A stretch of 64,000 bases of DNA from Streptomyces sp. SA15. Its GTDB lineage: Bacteria; Actinomycetota; Actinomycetes; Streptomycetales; Streptomycetaceae. Below the pieces are notes generated by a model. That model was not told the DNA's origin. It made no database searches and worked only from the letters and a program-made list of their open reading frames with translations. Made by a program: the position numbers and the translations under genes. The stretch spans positions 58,324-122,323 of the forward strand of contig NZ_NTGE01000216.1 of NCBI RefSeq assembly GCF_002291145.1, read 5' to 3'. Shown piece after piece: positions 43,536 to 52,033 of the stretch (its first letter is position 1; the number at the start of each line of letters is the position of its first letter).

Positions 43536-44405
43536 CTACTCCCGCTCCGCCAGCAGCCGTTCGATCACGACCGCCACCCCGTCGTCGTTGTTGGCCACCG
43601 TCTGTCCGGACGCGGCCTCGATCACGTCCGGATGCGCATTGCCCATCGCGTACGACCGGCCCGCCCAGGTGAGCATCTCGACGTCGTTCGGCATGTCCCC
43701 GAAGGCGACGACCTCCTCGTGCGAGATGCCACGCTCGGCACAGCACAGGGCGAGCGTGCTGGCCTTGGAGACACCGGGGCCGCTGATCTCCAGCAGGGCG
43801 CTGGGGCTGGAGCGGGTGACGTTGGCCCTCTCGCCGATCGCGAGGCGGGCGAGGGTGAGGAAGGCGTCGGGGTCGAAAGTGGGGTGGTAGGCGAGGATCT
43901 TGAGCACCGGCTCGGCGGCGCCGGGGCCGTCCGGCGCCAGCAGGTCCTCGGCGGGCGCGAGATCGTCGGGGATCTCCATGTGCAGCTTGGGATAGTCCGG
44001 CTCCTGGTGGAAGCCGTACGTCTGCTCCACCGCGTACACCGTGCCCGGCGCCGCCTCGCGCAGGAGCCGTACGGCGTCCAGCGCGTTCTCCCGCTCCAGC
44101 TCCCGCACCTTCACGAACCGGTGGGTGCCGGGGCCGCCGTGCAGGTCGACCACCGCGGCGCCGTTGCCGCAGATGGCCAGCCCGTGGCCGTGGACGTGGT
44201 CGCTGACGACGTCCATCCAGCGGGCCGGGCGGCCGGTGACGAAGAAGACCTCGATGCCCGCCTCCTCGGCGGCGGCGAGGGCCGCGATCGTGCGCGGGGA
44301 GACCGACTTGTCGTCGCGCAGCAGGGTGCCGTCGAGATCGGTGGCGATCAGCCGCGGCGGGACGGTGGCGGCCGGGGTCTCGGGCTGTCGAGTCGCTGAG
44401 GTCAC
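43536..44405 (-). CDS. Cof-type HAD-IIB phosphatase
   Basis: 289 residues from GTG 44405 (TSATRQPETPAATVP). HAD motifs: ATDLDGTLLRDDKSVS (I), FFVTGRPARW (II), KASTLALCCAERGI (III, Lys), and VVAFGDMPNDVEMLTWAGRS (IV). The C2B cap domain between II and III is the Cof/YidA type that acts on sugar or cofactor phosphates. A similar protein is encoded at 52034-52837. Convergent with the M23 gene. Confidence 0.87.
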   Translation of the reverse strand: MTSATRQPETPAATVPPRLIATDLDGTLLRDDKSVSPRTIAALAAAEEAGIEVFFVTGRPARWMDVVSDHVHGHGLAICGNGAAVVDLHGGPGTHRFVKVRELERENALDAVRLLREAAPGTVYAVEQTYGFHQEPDYPKLHMEIPDDLAPAEDLLAPDGPGAAEPVLKILAYHPTFDPDAFLTLARLAIGERANVTRSSPSALLEISGPGVSKASTLALCCAERGISHEEVVAFGDMPNDVEMLTWAGRSYAMGNAHPDVIEAASGQTVANNDDGVAVVIERLLAERE

Positions 44406-44524
44406 CCGGTCATTCTCCCGCACGGGCCCGCACGACCGTGCGGGAGTCCGCACAGGTGAGTGGTCACCGCTCTCACCAGCTCCGTCACCCTCCGTCGGGC
44501 CCGGAACGGGCACCGCGGGCACGC

Positions 44525-45427
44525 TCACCGCAGCTGCGCCGGTCCCTCCATGGCGATCTGCTCGAAGACCTTCTGCTCCGCAGCGAAGTCCGAGTCCGGG
44601 ATGGGCCAGTGGATCACGATCTCGGTGAAGCCCAGCTCCTGGTACTTACCCGCGAAGTCCACGAATGCGTCGAGTGACTGGAGTGGGCGGCCGCGGTCCG
44701 GGGTGAAGCCGGTGAGCAGGGTCTTGTCCAGCGTGCCGGCATCGCGGCCCATCGCGGCGCATGCGTCGGCCAGCCTCTCGGCCTGCCTGTGAATGGCTTG
44801 AACCGACTGTTCAGGAGTGCCGTTCTCGTACAGCCGGGGGTCACCGGTGGTCACCCACGCCTGCCCGTATCGCGCGGCCAGCTTGAGTCCGCGCGCCCCG
44901 GTCGCCGCCACAGCGAAGGGCAGCCGGGGGCGCTGAACACAGCCCGGAATGTTGCGCGCCTCGTGAGCCGAGTAGAAGTCGCCCTCGTACGACACCGAGT
45001 CCTCGCTGAGCAGCCGGTCCAGCAGCGGGACGAACTCGGCGAAGCGATCGGCGCGCTCACGCGGGGTCCACGGTTCCTGCCCGAGCGCGGTGGCGTCGAA
45101 GCCGGTGCCGCCCGCTCCTATGCCGAGCGTGAGCCGGCCGCCGGAGATGTCGTCCAGAGAGATCAGCTCCTTGGCGAGGGTCACCGGATGCCGGAAGTTC
45201 GGCGAGGTCACGAGGGTGCCCAGACGTAGCCGGTCGGTGACGGTCGCGGCGGCGGTCAGCGTCGGCACGGCACCGAACCACGGGCCGTCCCGGAAGCTGC
45301 GCCAGGACAGGTGGTCGTAGGTGTAGGCGGTGTGGAAGCCGAGCTGCTCCGCGCGCTGCCATGGCTCGCGACCCCCCTCGTGCCAGCGGCGGTACGGGAG
45401 GATCACGGTGCTCAGGCGCAGACTCAT
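44525..45427 (-). CDS. LLM-class (F420-dependent) flavin oxidoreductase
   Basis: 300 residues from ATG 45427. Luciferase-like monooxygenase fold: YTYDHLSWRSFRDGPWFGAV, LGTLVTSPNFRHPVTLAKEL, ISLDDISGGRLTLGIGAGGT (the family signature), VQRPRLPFAVAATGARGLKL. Streptomyces proteins of this size and pattern usually use F420 or FMNH2. The substrate is unknown. Upstream and on the same strand lies a parS then a small unknown gene. Confidence 0.88.
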   Translation of the reverse strand: MSLRLSTVILPYRRWHEGGREPWQRAEQLGFHTAYTYDHLSWRSFRDGPWFGAVPTLTAAATVTDRLRLGTLVTSPNFRHPVTLAKELISLDDISGGRLTLGIGAGGTGFDATALGQEPWTPRERADRFAEFVPLLDRLLSEDSVSYEGDFYSAHEARNIPGCVQRPRLPFAVAATGARGLKLAARYGQAWVTTGDPRLYENGTPEQSVQAIHRQAERLADACAAMGRDAGTLDKTLLTGFTPDRGRPLQSLDAFVDFAGKYQELGFTEIVIHWPIPDSDFAAEQKVFEQIAMEGPAQLR

Positions 45428-45451
45428 GTGTCGAGCGTATGCGGCCGGAGG

Positions 45452-45467
45452 TGTTTCACGTGAAACA
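45452..45467. other. parS ParB site, perfect consensus
   Basis: TGTTTCACGTGAAACA exactly, 25 bp upstream of the LLM-class gene start and 12 bp after the stop of the next gene. Confidence 0.92.
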
Positions 45468-45478
45468 GCCACGGAGGG

Positions 45479-45937
45479 TCATCGCACGCGGCTGCTCAGC
45501 CATGGGCTGAGGTTGACCATCGGCATCCACTCCTTGTGCGTACGGTCGCCGGGCAGCGGCACGACCAGGAAATAGCCCGGTGGGAAGCGGCGGCCCCTGA
45601 CGTAGGCGAGGTCGCCGAAGACGGAGCGGAGGAAGGCCGGAACATCGTCGCGCGCGATGTCGGGACACTCGACGCCCTCGACCTCGATCAGCGCGTCGTC
45701 CTCGGGGTAGAGCCGCACGCTGACCCGGGGCACGCCGCCGAACTCGACGAACGCCTCGTGGGGAAGGGAGCCGTCCGGGTCGGTGGTGACGCCGACGCCC
45801 GCGGCACTGCGACGCGAGGTCTGGTCGGCGCCGATGTCATGGGTGACGTCGATCTCGCGCGCGTACTCGGCGGCGATGGCACGCAGGGCGGTGACGGCGG
45901 CCTCAGTGGTGGAGAAATGGTCCATACCACCGATCAT
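45479..45937 (-). CDS. Conserved hypothetical cytoplasmic protein
   Basis: 152 residues from ATG 45937, or 148 from ATG 45925 (MDHFSTTEAAVTALRAIAAE). It has an N-terminal helix followed by beta-rich sequence (AFVEFGGVPRVSVRLYPEDD, IEVEGVECPDI) and ends RGRRFPPGYFLVVPLPGDRT. I do not recognise the family; there is no signal peptide or membrane segment. Same strand as kptA, which ends 40 bp upstream of its start. Confidence 0.65.
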   Translation of the reverse strand: MIGGMDHFSTTEAAVTALRAIAAEYAREIDVTHDIGADQTSRRSAAGVGVTTDPDGSLPHEAFVEFGGVPRVSVRLYPEDDALIEVEGVECPDIARDDVPAFLRSVFGDLAYVRGRRFPPGYFLVVPLPGDRTHKEWMPMVNLSPWLSSRVR

Positions 45938-45976
45938 GGCGGAGAGGGATCCCCGCGGCAGGGAAACGGGCGGCTG

Positions 45977-46525
45977 TCAGTGCGCCTCGGGGAATCGCAG
46001 ATACCGCGGCGGTACGGCCTTGGTCAGCCACACCCCGTTCGCGCTCACGTGGAAGACATGCCCGTCGCGGTGCATGGCGCCCGCGTCCACCGACAGCACG
46101 ACAGGCCGGCCGCGGCGGGCGCCGACCCGGGTGGCGGTCTCACGGTCGGGTGAGAGGTGCACGTCGTGCCGGTTCATGGGCCTGAGCCCCTCGGCGCGGA
46201 TCGCGTCCAGGTAGCGGGCCACGGTGCCGTGATAGAGGTACGGCGGCGGGGTCGCCGACGGCAGTCCGAGATCGACGTCGACGCTTTGGCCCTGGCTGGC
46301 GCGGATCCGGGTGCCGTCGATCGCGAAGCGCTGCTTGTCGTTGGCGGCGACCACATGGTCCAGTTCGTCCCGGGTGAACCGGAACCCATGAGCGGCGGCC
46401 GCGGCGATCAGGGTGTCGATCTCCACCCAGCCGCCCTCGTCCAGCGTGAGCCCGATCCGCTCGGGCTGGTGCCGCAGATGCTTCGAGAGGTACTTCGACA
46501 CCTTCACGGTGCGTCTTTCATCCAC
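45977..46525 (-). CDS. kptA: RNA 2'-phosphotransferase (Tpt1/KptA)
   Basis: 182 residues from GTG 46525 (DERRTVKVSKYLSKHLRHQP). KptA signatures: LRHQPERIGLTLDEGGWVEI, RFAIDGTRIRASQGQS, YLYHGT, GLRPMNRHDVHLS and GRPVVLSVDAGAM. The enzyme transfers an RNA 2'-phosphate to NAD+, the last step of tRNA splicing in eukaryotes. Bacteria lack that pathway, so its natural substrate is unclear; RNA repair or NAD-dependent capping are proposed. The upstream region contains DnaA boxes. Confidence 0.9.
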   Translation of the reverse strand: MDERRTVKVSKYLSKHLRHQPERIGLTLDEGGWVEIDTLIAAAAAHGFRFTRDELDHVVAANDKQRFAIDGTRIRASQGQSVDVDLGLPSATPPPYLYHGTVARYLDAIRAEGLRPMNRHDVHLSPDRETATRVGARRGRPVVLSVDAGAMHRDGHVFHVSANGVWLTKAVPPRYLRFPEAH

Positions 46526-46601
46526 AGCACCAGCCTGCAAGGAGAGATGTGAATCACGCGAATGATTTTGCTCCCGATGTTTGATCCACAACCAAGTGCA
46601 G

Positions 46602-46635
46602 TTATCCACAGGGGAATTGGCGATTCTGTGGACAA
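46602..46635. promoter_or_regulatory. Pair of DnaA boxes upstream of kptA
   Basis: TTATCCACA at 46602-46610 and inverted TGTGGACAA at 46627-46635 (TTGTCCACA), with a near match TGATCCACA at 46582-46590. Between kptA and the end of the broken MerR-type gene. Confidence 0.6.
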
Positions 46636-46647
46636 CCGACCTTTGAT

Positions 46648-47474
46648 TCACGGGACTTCATCAAGATCAACTGTTGAGCCGTGACTTGGTGTGATCCGGT
46701 CCAAGGCGCGTGCCCGCACCTCCCGTTCGACGGCCAGCGTGATGAACTCCGCCGCGTGCTCCGAGCCAACCAGCGCCTCCACGGCCCGCATTGTCTCGGC
46801 CGGAATCGCCACGGAACGCCGTCGATCCTCACCAGCGGGCGTCTCGTCCGCACCGAGCCGCTGCCGCAGGTGCCGGACGGCGAACAGACGTATCGCCCGG
46901 GCGAGTTCCGCGTCCACCGTCTGCTGCGCGAGCGGGCGCAGTCGTCGTACGAGTGAGGCCGCTTCGGCCGCGTCCGCGTCGGTTGACGGTGCGCACCGTC
47001 GAGGTAGCGGGCGAAGACGTGCTCCGTCGTGAACTCCAGGAAACGGCCCGCGATGTGCTCGACCTGACCTCTCAACTCCCTGAGATGGCCCGAGATCGCC
47101 GACAGCGGTACGCCAGCGGCATGCAACTCAGCCGCCACAGCCAGCTCTTGGGGACTGGGCACGAGAAAGGAGTCGTCGTCGCCGGGCACCGGCTCCAGCA
47201 CGCCCAGCTCCACGGCATCGTCGACCGCCGCGTCGTCGGGAACTCCGCCGAACCATTCGACCAACTCGGCGCGCGAGACCCGTACCGGCTCCTCGTCGGT
47301 CCACGGACCGTCCACCTCGGCGACCAACCCGAGTACCCCGCCGAGGCCCCGGCCGGCGTCCCACGCCTCCAGCAGGCCCGGCTGCGGCGGATGATCGGAG
47401 AAGCGGTACGGCGACCACAGCGGCGACCAGCCCTCGCGGTGGCCGTGCAGCGCGTCGGCGGCCAGGCCCTTCAC
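46648..47474 (-). pseudogene. Broken MerR-type regulator gene
   Basis: Two overlapping frames carry parts of one protein. The first (from GTG about 47474) reads LLEAWDAGRGLGGVLGLVAE, EPVRVSRAELVEWFGGV, PQELAVAAELHAAGVPLSAI and ends at FTTEHVFARYLDG. The second continues after a one-base shift near 46995 as DADAAEAASLVRRLRPLAQQ, then MDAELARAIRLFAVRHLRQR. This matches the ligand-domain layout of Streptomyces MerR regulators, but the DNA-binding HTH expected before LLEAWD is missing; the 45 codons there do not resemble one in any frame. So the gene has lost its N-terminus and is frameshifted. Confidence 0.65.
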
Positions 47475-47542
47475 GCCGATCGCGGTACGTGCCCGTGAAT
47501 GTGACAGTCATTAGGGGCTGCGTCAATAGACCTTGGCCGGGC

Positions 47543-47569
47543 TGTGGACAACTCCGCGGATGTGGACAA
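47543..47569. promoter_or_regulatory. Pair of DnaA boxes before the ABC exporter operon
   Basis: Inverted TGTGGACAA at 47543-47551 and at 47561-47569, both exact complements of TTGTCCACA, 18 bp apart start to start, on the same strand. Confidence 0.6.
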
Positions 47570-47688
47570 CCGGGACGCCGTTGTTCGACCTCAGGGTGAC
47601 CCTTAGGGCCCCGTACGCCTGAAGTCTGATACCAAGACGGCTCTGCGGAGTGACGACCGGCGTGGTCCGCGTCACTACCGTCGAAGGC

Positions 47689-48672
47689 GTGACTGTGATC
47701 GCGACCGAAAGCCTGAGCAAGCGGTTCCCCCGGGTAACCGCGCTTGACCGGCTCTCCGTGGACGTCGGGCCCGGTGTGACCGGACTCGTCGGAGCCAATG
47801 GAGCCGGCAAGTCCACACTGATCAAGATCCTTCTGGGTCTGTCCCCCGCCACCGAGGGCCGCGCCGAAGTGCTCGGACTCGATGTCGCCACCAAGGGAGC
47901 CGCCATCCGCGAACGGGTCGGCTACATGCCGGAGCACGACTGCCTGCCACCCGACGTCTCGGCCACCGAGTTCGTCGTCCACATGGCGCGCATGTCCGGC
48001 CTGCCGCCGGCCGCCGCGCGTGAGCGCACCGCGGACACCCTGCGCCACGTCGGTCTGTACGAGGAGCGCTACCGCCCCATCGGCGGCTACTCCACCGGCA
48101 TGAAGCAGCGCGTCAAGCTGGCGCAGGCCCTCGTCCACGACCCGCAGCTGGTCTTCCTGGACGAGCCGACCAACGGCCTCGACCCGGTGGGCCGCGACGA
48201 GATGCTCGGCCTGATCCGCCGCATCCACACCGACTTCGGCATCTCCGTCCTGGTCACCTCCCACCTGCTGGGCGAGTTGGAGCGCACTTGCGACCACGTC
48301 GTCGTCGTCGACGGCGGCAAGCTGCTGCGCTCCAGCTCCACCACCGACTTCACGCAGACCACGACGACCCTCGCGATCGAGGTCACCGACACCGACGAGC
48401 ACCCGGACGGCACCCGCGCGGTGCGCGACGCGCTCCACGCGCGCGGGGTGGACGTCCTCGACAGCGGCGGCGGCCTGCCGGGCGCCGGCCACGTGCTGCT
48501 GCTCACCGCGCAGGGCGAGGAGACGTACGACCTGGTGCGCGACGTGGTCGCCGACCTCGGCCTCGGCCTGGTGCGCATGGAACAGCGCAGGCACCACATC
48601 GCGGAGGTCTTCCACAGCGACGACGAGAGCAGCGAGGCACAGCGGAAGGAGGCGGTCGGCCATGGCGGTTGA
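47689..48672 (+). CDS. ABC transporter ATP-binding protein
   Basis: 327 residues from GTG 47689 (an upstream GTG at 47650 is also possible). Walker A is GANGAGKST, the signature YSTGMKQRVKLAQAL, Walker B LVFLDEPTNGLDP and the switch His in LVTSHLLGE. The 100-residue C-terminal extension is typical of ATPases that pair with ABC-2 type permeases. First gene of a four-gene operon (ATPase, permease, ATPase, permease); overlaps the next gene by 11 bp. The exported substrate is not known. Confidence 0.92.
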   Translation: MTVIATESLSKRFPRVTALDRLSVDVGPGVTGLVGANGAGKSTLIKILLGLSPATEGRAEVLGLDVATKGAAIRERVGYMPEHDCLPPDVSATEFVVHMARMSGLPPAAARERTADTLRHVGLYEERYRPIGGYSTGMKQRVKLAQALVHDPQLVFLDEPTNGLDPVGRDEMLGLIRRIHTDFGISVLVTSHLLGELERTCDHVVVVDGGKLLRSSSTTDFTQTTTTLAIEVTDTDEHPDGTRAVRDALHARGVDVLDSGGGLPGAGHVLLLTAQGEETYDLVRDVVADLGLGLVRMEQRRHHIAEVFHSDDESSEAQRKEAVGHGG

Positions 48673-49570
48673 GCACCCCGTAGCGGCACCTTCAGGTGAC
48701 CAGACCCGTATCCACAACATCGGCTACCGCAATTACGACGGCCCGCGCCTGGGCCGCTCCTACGCCACCCGTTCCCTGTACTCGCAGTCCCTGCGCGGCG
48801 CCTACGGCCTCGGCCGCTCGGTCAAGTCCAAGGTGCTGCCGATGCTGCTGTTCGTGGTGATGTGCGTGCCCGCGGCCATCATGGTCGCCGTCGCCGTCGC
48901 CACCAAGGCCAACGACCTGCCCGTCGACTACACGCGCTACGCGATCGTCATGCAGGCCGTGATCAGCCTGTACGTCGCCTCGCAGGCACCCCAGTCCGTC
49001 TCGCGCGACCTGCGTTTCAAGACCGTACCGCTGTACTTCTCGCGGCCCATCGAGACCGCGGACTACGTGCGCGCGAAGTACGCGGCGCTGGCCTCGGCGA
49101 TGTTCGTCCTCACCGCCGCCCCGCTGCTCGTGCTCTATGTGGGCGCCCTGCTGGCCAAACTCGACTTCGCCGACCAGACCAAGGGATTCGCACAGGGACT
49201 CGTCTCCGTGGCACTGCTCTCGCTCCTCTTCGCCGGCCTCGGCCTGGTCATCGCGGCGGTCACCCCGCGCCGCGGCTTCGGCATCGCGGCCGTGATCGCC
49301 GTCCTGACCATTTCCTACGGCGCCGTCTCCACCCTCCAGGCCATCGCCGAGGTGCAGAACAGCACCGGATCCATCGCCTGGATCGGTCTGTTCTCGCCCG
49401 TCACGCTCATCGACGGAGTGCAGTCCGCGTTCCTCGGCGCGACCTCGGCGTTCCCCGGAGGCGTCGGCCCGACGAACGGGGAGGGCTCGGTCTACGTCCT
49501 CGTCACCCTGGGCCTGATCGCCGCCTGCTACGGCCTCCTGATGCGCCGCTACCGAAAGGTCGGACTGTGA
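48662..49570 (+). CDS. ABC-2 type transporter permease
   Basis: 302 residues with six predicted membrane segments. A soluble N-terminal stretch (HNIGYRNYDGPRLGRSYATR) precedes helix 1 (LPMLLFVVMCVPAAIMVAVA). Conserved VSRDLRFKTVPLYFSRPIET and the last loop-helix pair near the C-terminus are typical of ABC-2 exporters. Start ATG 48662 lies inside the previous gene; its stop overlaps the next start (GTGA). Confidence 0.85.
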   Translation: MAVEHPVAAPSGDQTRIHNIGYRNYDGPRLGRSYATRSLYSQSLRGAYGLGRSVKSKVLPMLLFVVMCVPAAIMVAVAVATKANDLPVDYTRYAIVMQAVISLYVASQAPQSVSRDLRFKTVPLYFSRPIETADYVRAKYAALASAMFVLTAAPLLVLYVGALLAKLDFADQTKGFAQGLVSVALLSLLFAGLGLVIAAVTPRRGFGIAAVIAVLTISYGAVSTLQAIAEVQNSTGSIAWIGLFSPVTLIDGVQSAFLGATSAFPGGVGPTNGEGSVYVLVTLGLIAACYGLLMRRYRKVGL

Positions 49571-50478
49571 CCACGCTCTCCATCGACCACGTATCGCGCT
49601 GGTTCGGCAACGTGGTCGCCGTCAACGACATCACCATGACCATCGGCCCCGGCGTCACCGGCCTCCTCGGCCCCAACGGCGCCGGAAAGTCCACCCTCAT
49701 CAACATGATGGGCGGCTTCCTGGCCCCGTCCACCGGCACCGTCACCCTCGACGGACAGCAGGTGTGGCGCAACGAGAACATCTACAAGCACATCGGCATC
49801 GTCCCCGAGCGCGAGGCGATGTACGACTTCCTCACCGGGCGCGAATTCGTCGTCGCCAACGCCGAGTTGCACGGCCTCGGCGCCAAGGCGGCCCAGAAGG
49901 CGCTGGCCACGGTCGAGATGGAGTACGCGCAGGACCGCAAGATCTCGACGTACTCCAAGGGCATGCGGCAGCGCGTGAAGATGGCGAGCGCACTCGTTCA
50001 CAACCCGTCGTTGCTCCTGCTCGACGAGCCGTTCAACGGCATGGACCCGCGCCAGCGCATGCAGCTGATGGACCTGCTGCGGCGCATGGGAGACGAGGGC
50101 CGCACGGTCCTGTTCTCGTCCCACATCCTCGAAGAGGTCGAGCAACTCGCCTGGCACATCGAGGTGGTCGTCGCGGGGAGGCACGCGGCGAGCGGCGACT
50201 TCCGCAAGATCCGCCGCCTGATGACCGATCGCCCGCACCGCTACCTGGTGCGCTCCAGCGACGACCGCGCCCTCGCGGCCGCGCTGATCGCCGACCCGTC
50301 CACGTCCGGTATCGAAGTCGACCTGACTGAGGGCGCGTTGCGCATCCAGGCCGTCGACTTCGGCCGGTTCACGGCCCTGCTGCCGAGGGTCGCCAGGGAC
50401 CACGGCATCAGGCTGCTCACGGTCTCGCCGTCCGACGAGTCCCTCGAGTCCGTCTTCTCGTACCTGGTCGCGGCGTAG
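49567..50478 (+). CDS. ABC transporter ATP-binding protein
   Basis: 303 residues from GTG 49567, 4-bp overlap with the permease before. Walker A GPNGAGKST, signature YSKGMRQRVKMASAL, Walker B LLLLDEPFNGMDP and VLFSSHILEEVE. It resembles the first ATPase of the operon, so the two probably arose by duplication and serve two permeases of one exporter. Ribosome binding site TAGGAGG of the next gene overlaps its stop. Confidence 0.92.
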   Translation: MTTLSIDHVSRWFGNVVAVNDITMTIGPGVTGLLGPNGAGKSTLINMMGGFLAPSTGTVTLDGQQVWRNENIYKHIGIVPEREAMYDFLTGREFVVANAELHGLGAKAAQKALATVEMEYAQDRKISTYSKGMRQRVKMASALVHNPSLLLLDEPFNGMDPRQRMQLMDLLRRMGDEGRTVLFSSHILEEVEQLAWHIEVVVAGRHAASGDFRKIRRLMTDRPHRYLVRSSDDRALAAALIADPSTSGIEVDLTEGALRIQAVDFGRFTALLPRVARDHGIRLLTVSPSDESLESVFSYLVAA

Positions 50479-50485
50479 GAGGCCC

Positions 50486-51208
50486 ATGATGTACGACCCC
50501 ACAGTCGCCCGGCTCACCTACCGGGCTCTGCTCGGCCGTCGCCGGGCCCTCATCCTGGGCGCGCTGCCGCTGTTGCTGATCGCCATCTCCGTGGTGGTGC
50601 GCGGCCTGGCAGGCGCCGACGACCAGACCGCGTCGGACCTGCTGGGCGGGCTCGCGCTCGCCACCATGGTGCCGATCATCGGTGTCATCGCGGGCACCGG
50701 CGCGATCGGACCGGAAATCGACGACGGTTCGGTGGTGTACCTGCTGTCCAAGCCGGTGAAACGGCCGACGATCATCTTCACCAAGCTGATCGTCGCCATC
50801 GCGGTGACGATGGTGTTCTCGGCGGTGCCGACGCTGATCGCGGGCCTGATCCTCAACGGCAACGGCCAGCAGATCGCCGTCGCCTACACGGTGGCCGCAC
50901 TGGTCGCCTCCATCGCGTACGCGGCACTCTTTCTGCTGCTGGGGACGGTGTCCCGGCACGCGGTGGTGTTCGGGCTCGTCTACGCGCTGGTCTGGGAGGC
51001 CCTGTTCGGCTCCCTGGTGTCCGGGGCGAAGACGCTCAGCGTCCAGCAGTGGTCGCTGGCCGTGGCACAGAAGGTCGCAGGCGGGGACATCGTGACCTCG
51101 GACGTCGGGCTGCCCACGGCGACGGTGCTGCTGGTCGTGGTGACCGTGCTCGCCACCTGGTACGCCGGACAGAAGCTGCGGTCGCTGACGCTCGCGGGCG
51201 AGGAATGA
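50486..51208 (+). CDS. ABC-2 type transporter permease
   Basis: 240 residues with six membrane segments: LILGALPLLLIAISVVVRGL, ALATMVPIIGVIAGTGAIGP, and others. IDDGSVVYLLSKPVKRPTII is the conserved loop before helix 3 in ABC-2 permeases (E/D-D-G-T-x-x-Y-L-L-x-x-P). It is the last gene of the operon and its ribosome binding site is TAGGAGG at 50476-50482. Confidence 0.87.
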   Translation: MMYDPTVARLTYRALLGRRRALILGALPLLLIAISVVVRGLAGADDQTASDLLGGLALATMVPIIGVIAGTGAIGPEIDDGSVVYLLSKPVKRPTIIFTKLIVAIAVTMVFSAVPTLIAGLILNGNGQQIAVAYTVAALVASIAYAALFLLLGTVSRHAVVFGLVYALVWEALFGSLVSGAKTLSVQQWSLAVAQKVAGGDIVTSDVGLPTATVLLVVVTVLATWYAGQKLRSLTLAGEE

Positions 51209-51328
51209 CAAGTCCCGGCTCTTGACAGAGGCTTCACCTCTGTCCGGGCACACTGGGCAAAGCGGATGCACGGCAAACCACGGGAAACCACGGGGCAACA
51301 CGGGGACGCACGGCTGGGAGGATCGGGG

Positions 51329-51574
51329 ATGGCAGGCGAGATGGCGGAGAGCGAGGGCCGCGAGCGGGCGGCCGGGTCCGAGGACACGTGGGACGACCTC
51401 GTCCTGGACGAAGAGTTCATACGGTCCGCCGAGACCTCCGAGCCGTCCGCCCGGGCCCGGATGCTGGCGGCCCGCTGGCGCGAGGAGAAGCCCGAGCCTC
51501 AGCCGTGGCGTTCCGACGAGCCGCCCGCGGGGTGGTTCTTCAGCAAGCGTCGGCGCAGGTGGCGGCGCCGGTAA
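51329..51574 (+). CDS. Small conserved actinobacterial protein, unknown function
   Basis: 81 residues from ATG 51329 (MAGEMAESEGRERAAGSEDT) with GGGAGGA 6 bp upstream. An acidic N-terminal half (DDLVLDEEFIRSAETSE) is followed by RARMLAARWREE and a strongly basic C-terminus (FFSKRRRRWRRR). No membrane segment or enzyme motif. The acidic/basic arrangement might suit nucleic-acid or membrane-surface binding, but this is inference. Confidence 0.65.
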   Translation: MAGEMAESEGRERAAGSEDTWDDLVLDEEFIRSAETSEPSARARMLAARWREEKPEPQPWRSDEPPAGWFFSKRRRRWRRR

Positions 51575-51686
51575 CGCGCGCGAGTGCCTGATAATTCGGT
51601 GGCGTCCAACTCGTCGTACAGGCACAGTGGTTGTGTCCACGACGCCGGATCCGAGCCGGCGCCACGTACTGGGGAGGAGCTCGGCG

Positions 51687-51749
51687 ATGTCCTTGCACGA
51701 CAGTCCGTTGAGCTCCCCACAGGGCAGCCCGCGGCGGGCTTTGGAGTAG
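51687..51749 (+). CDS. Possible 20-residue open frame with a strong ribosome binding site
   Basis: ATG 51687 is preceded by GGGGAGGAG (51671-51679) at ideal spacing and reads MSLHDSPLSSPQGSPRRALE then stop. It ends 88 bp before the tRNA-like gene. Nothing else supports it; the rest of 51575-51837 shows no gene. Confidence 0.2.
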   Translation: MSLHDSPLSSPQGSPRRALE

Positions 51750-51837
51750 TTACGCCTCCGTTGAGCCCGCCCGCACGGGGGGCTGCCCGGGCGGCCGCTT
51801 CGAGCACGCGAATCGCACTCGCGTGGGCCGCCCTCCC

Positions 51838-51944
<107 letters not shown>

Positions 51945-52033
51945 GAGACGTGTCACTGGGACTGGGCCGGGTTGCAGGGCTGGGGGCAGGTCAGATTGGC
52001 GCCCGGCGTTGCAGGCTGCGCCAACAGCGGTTG

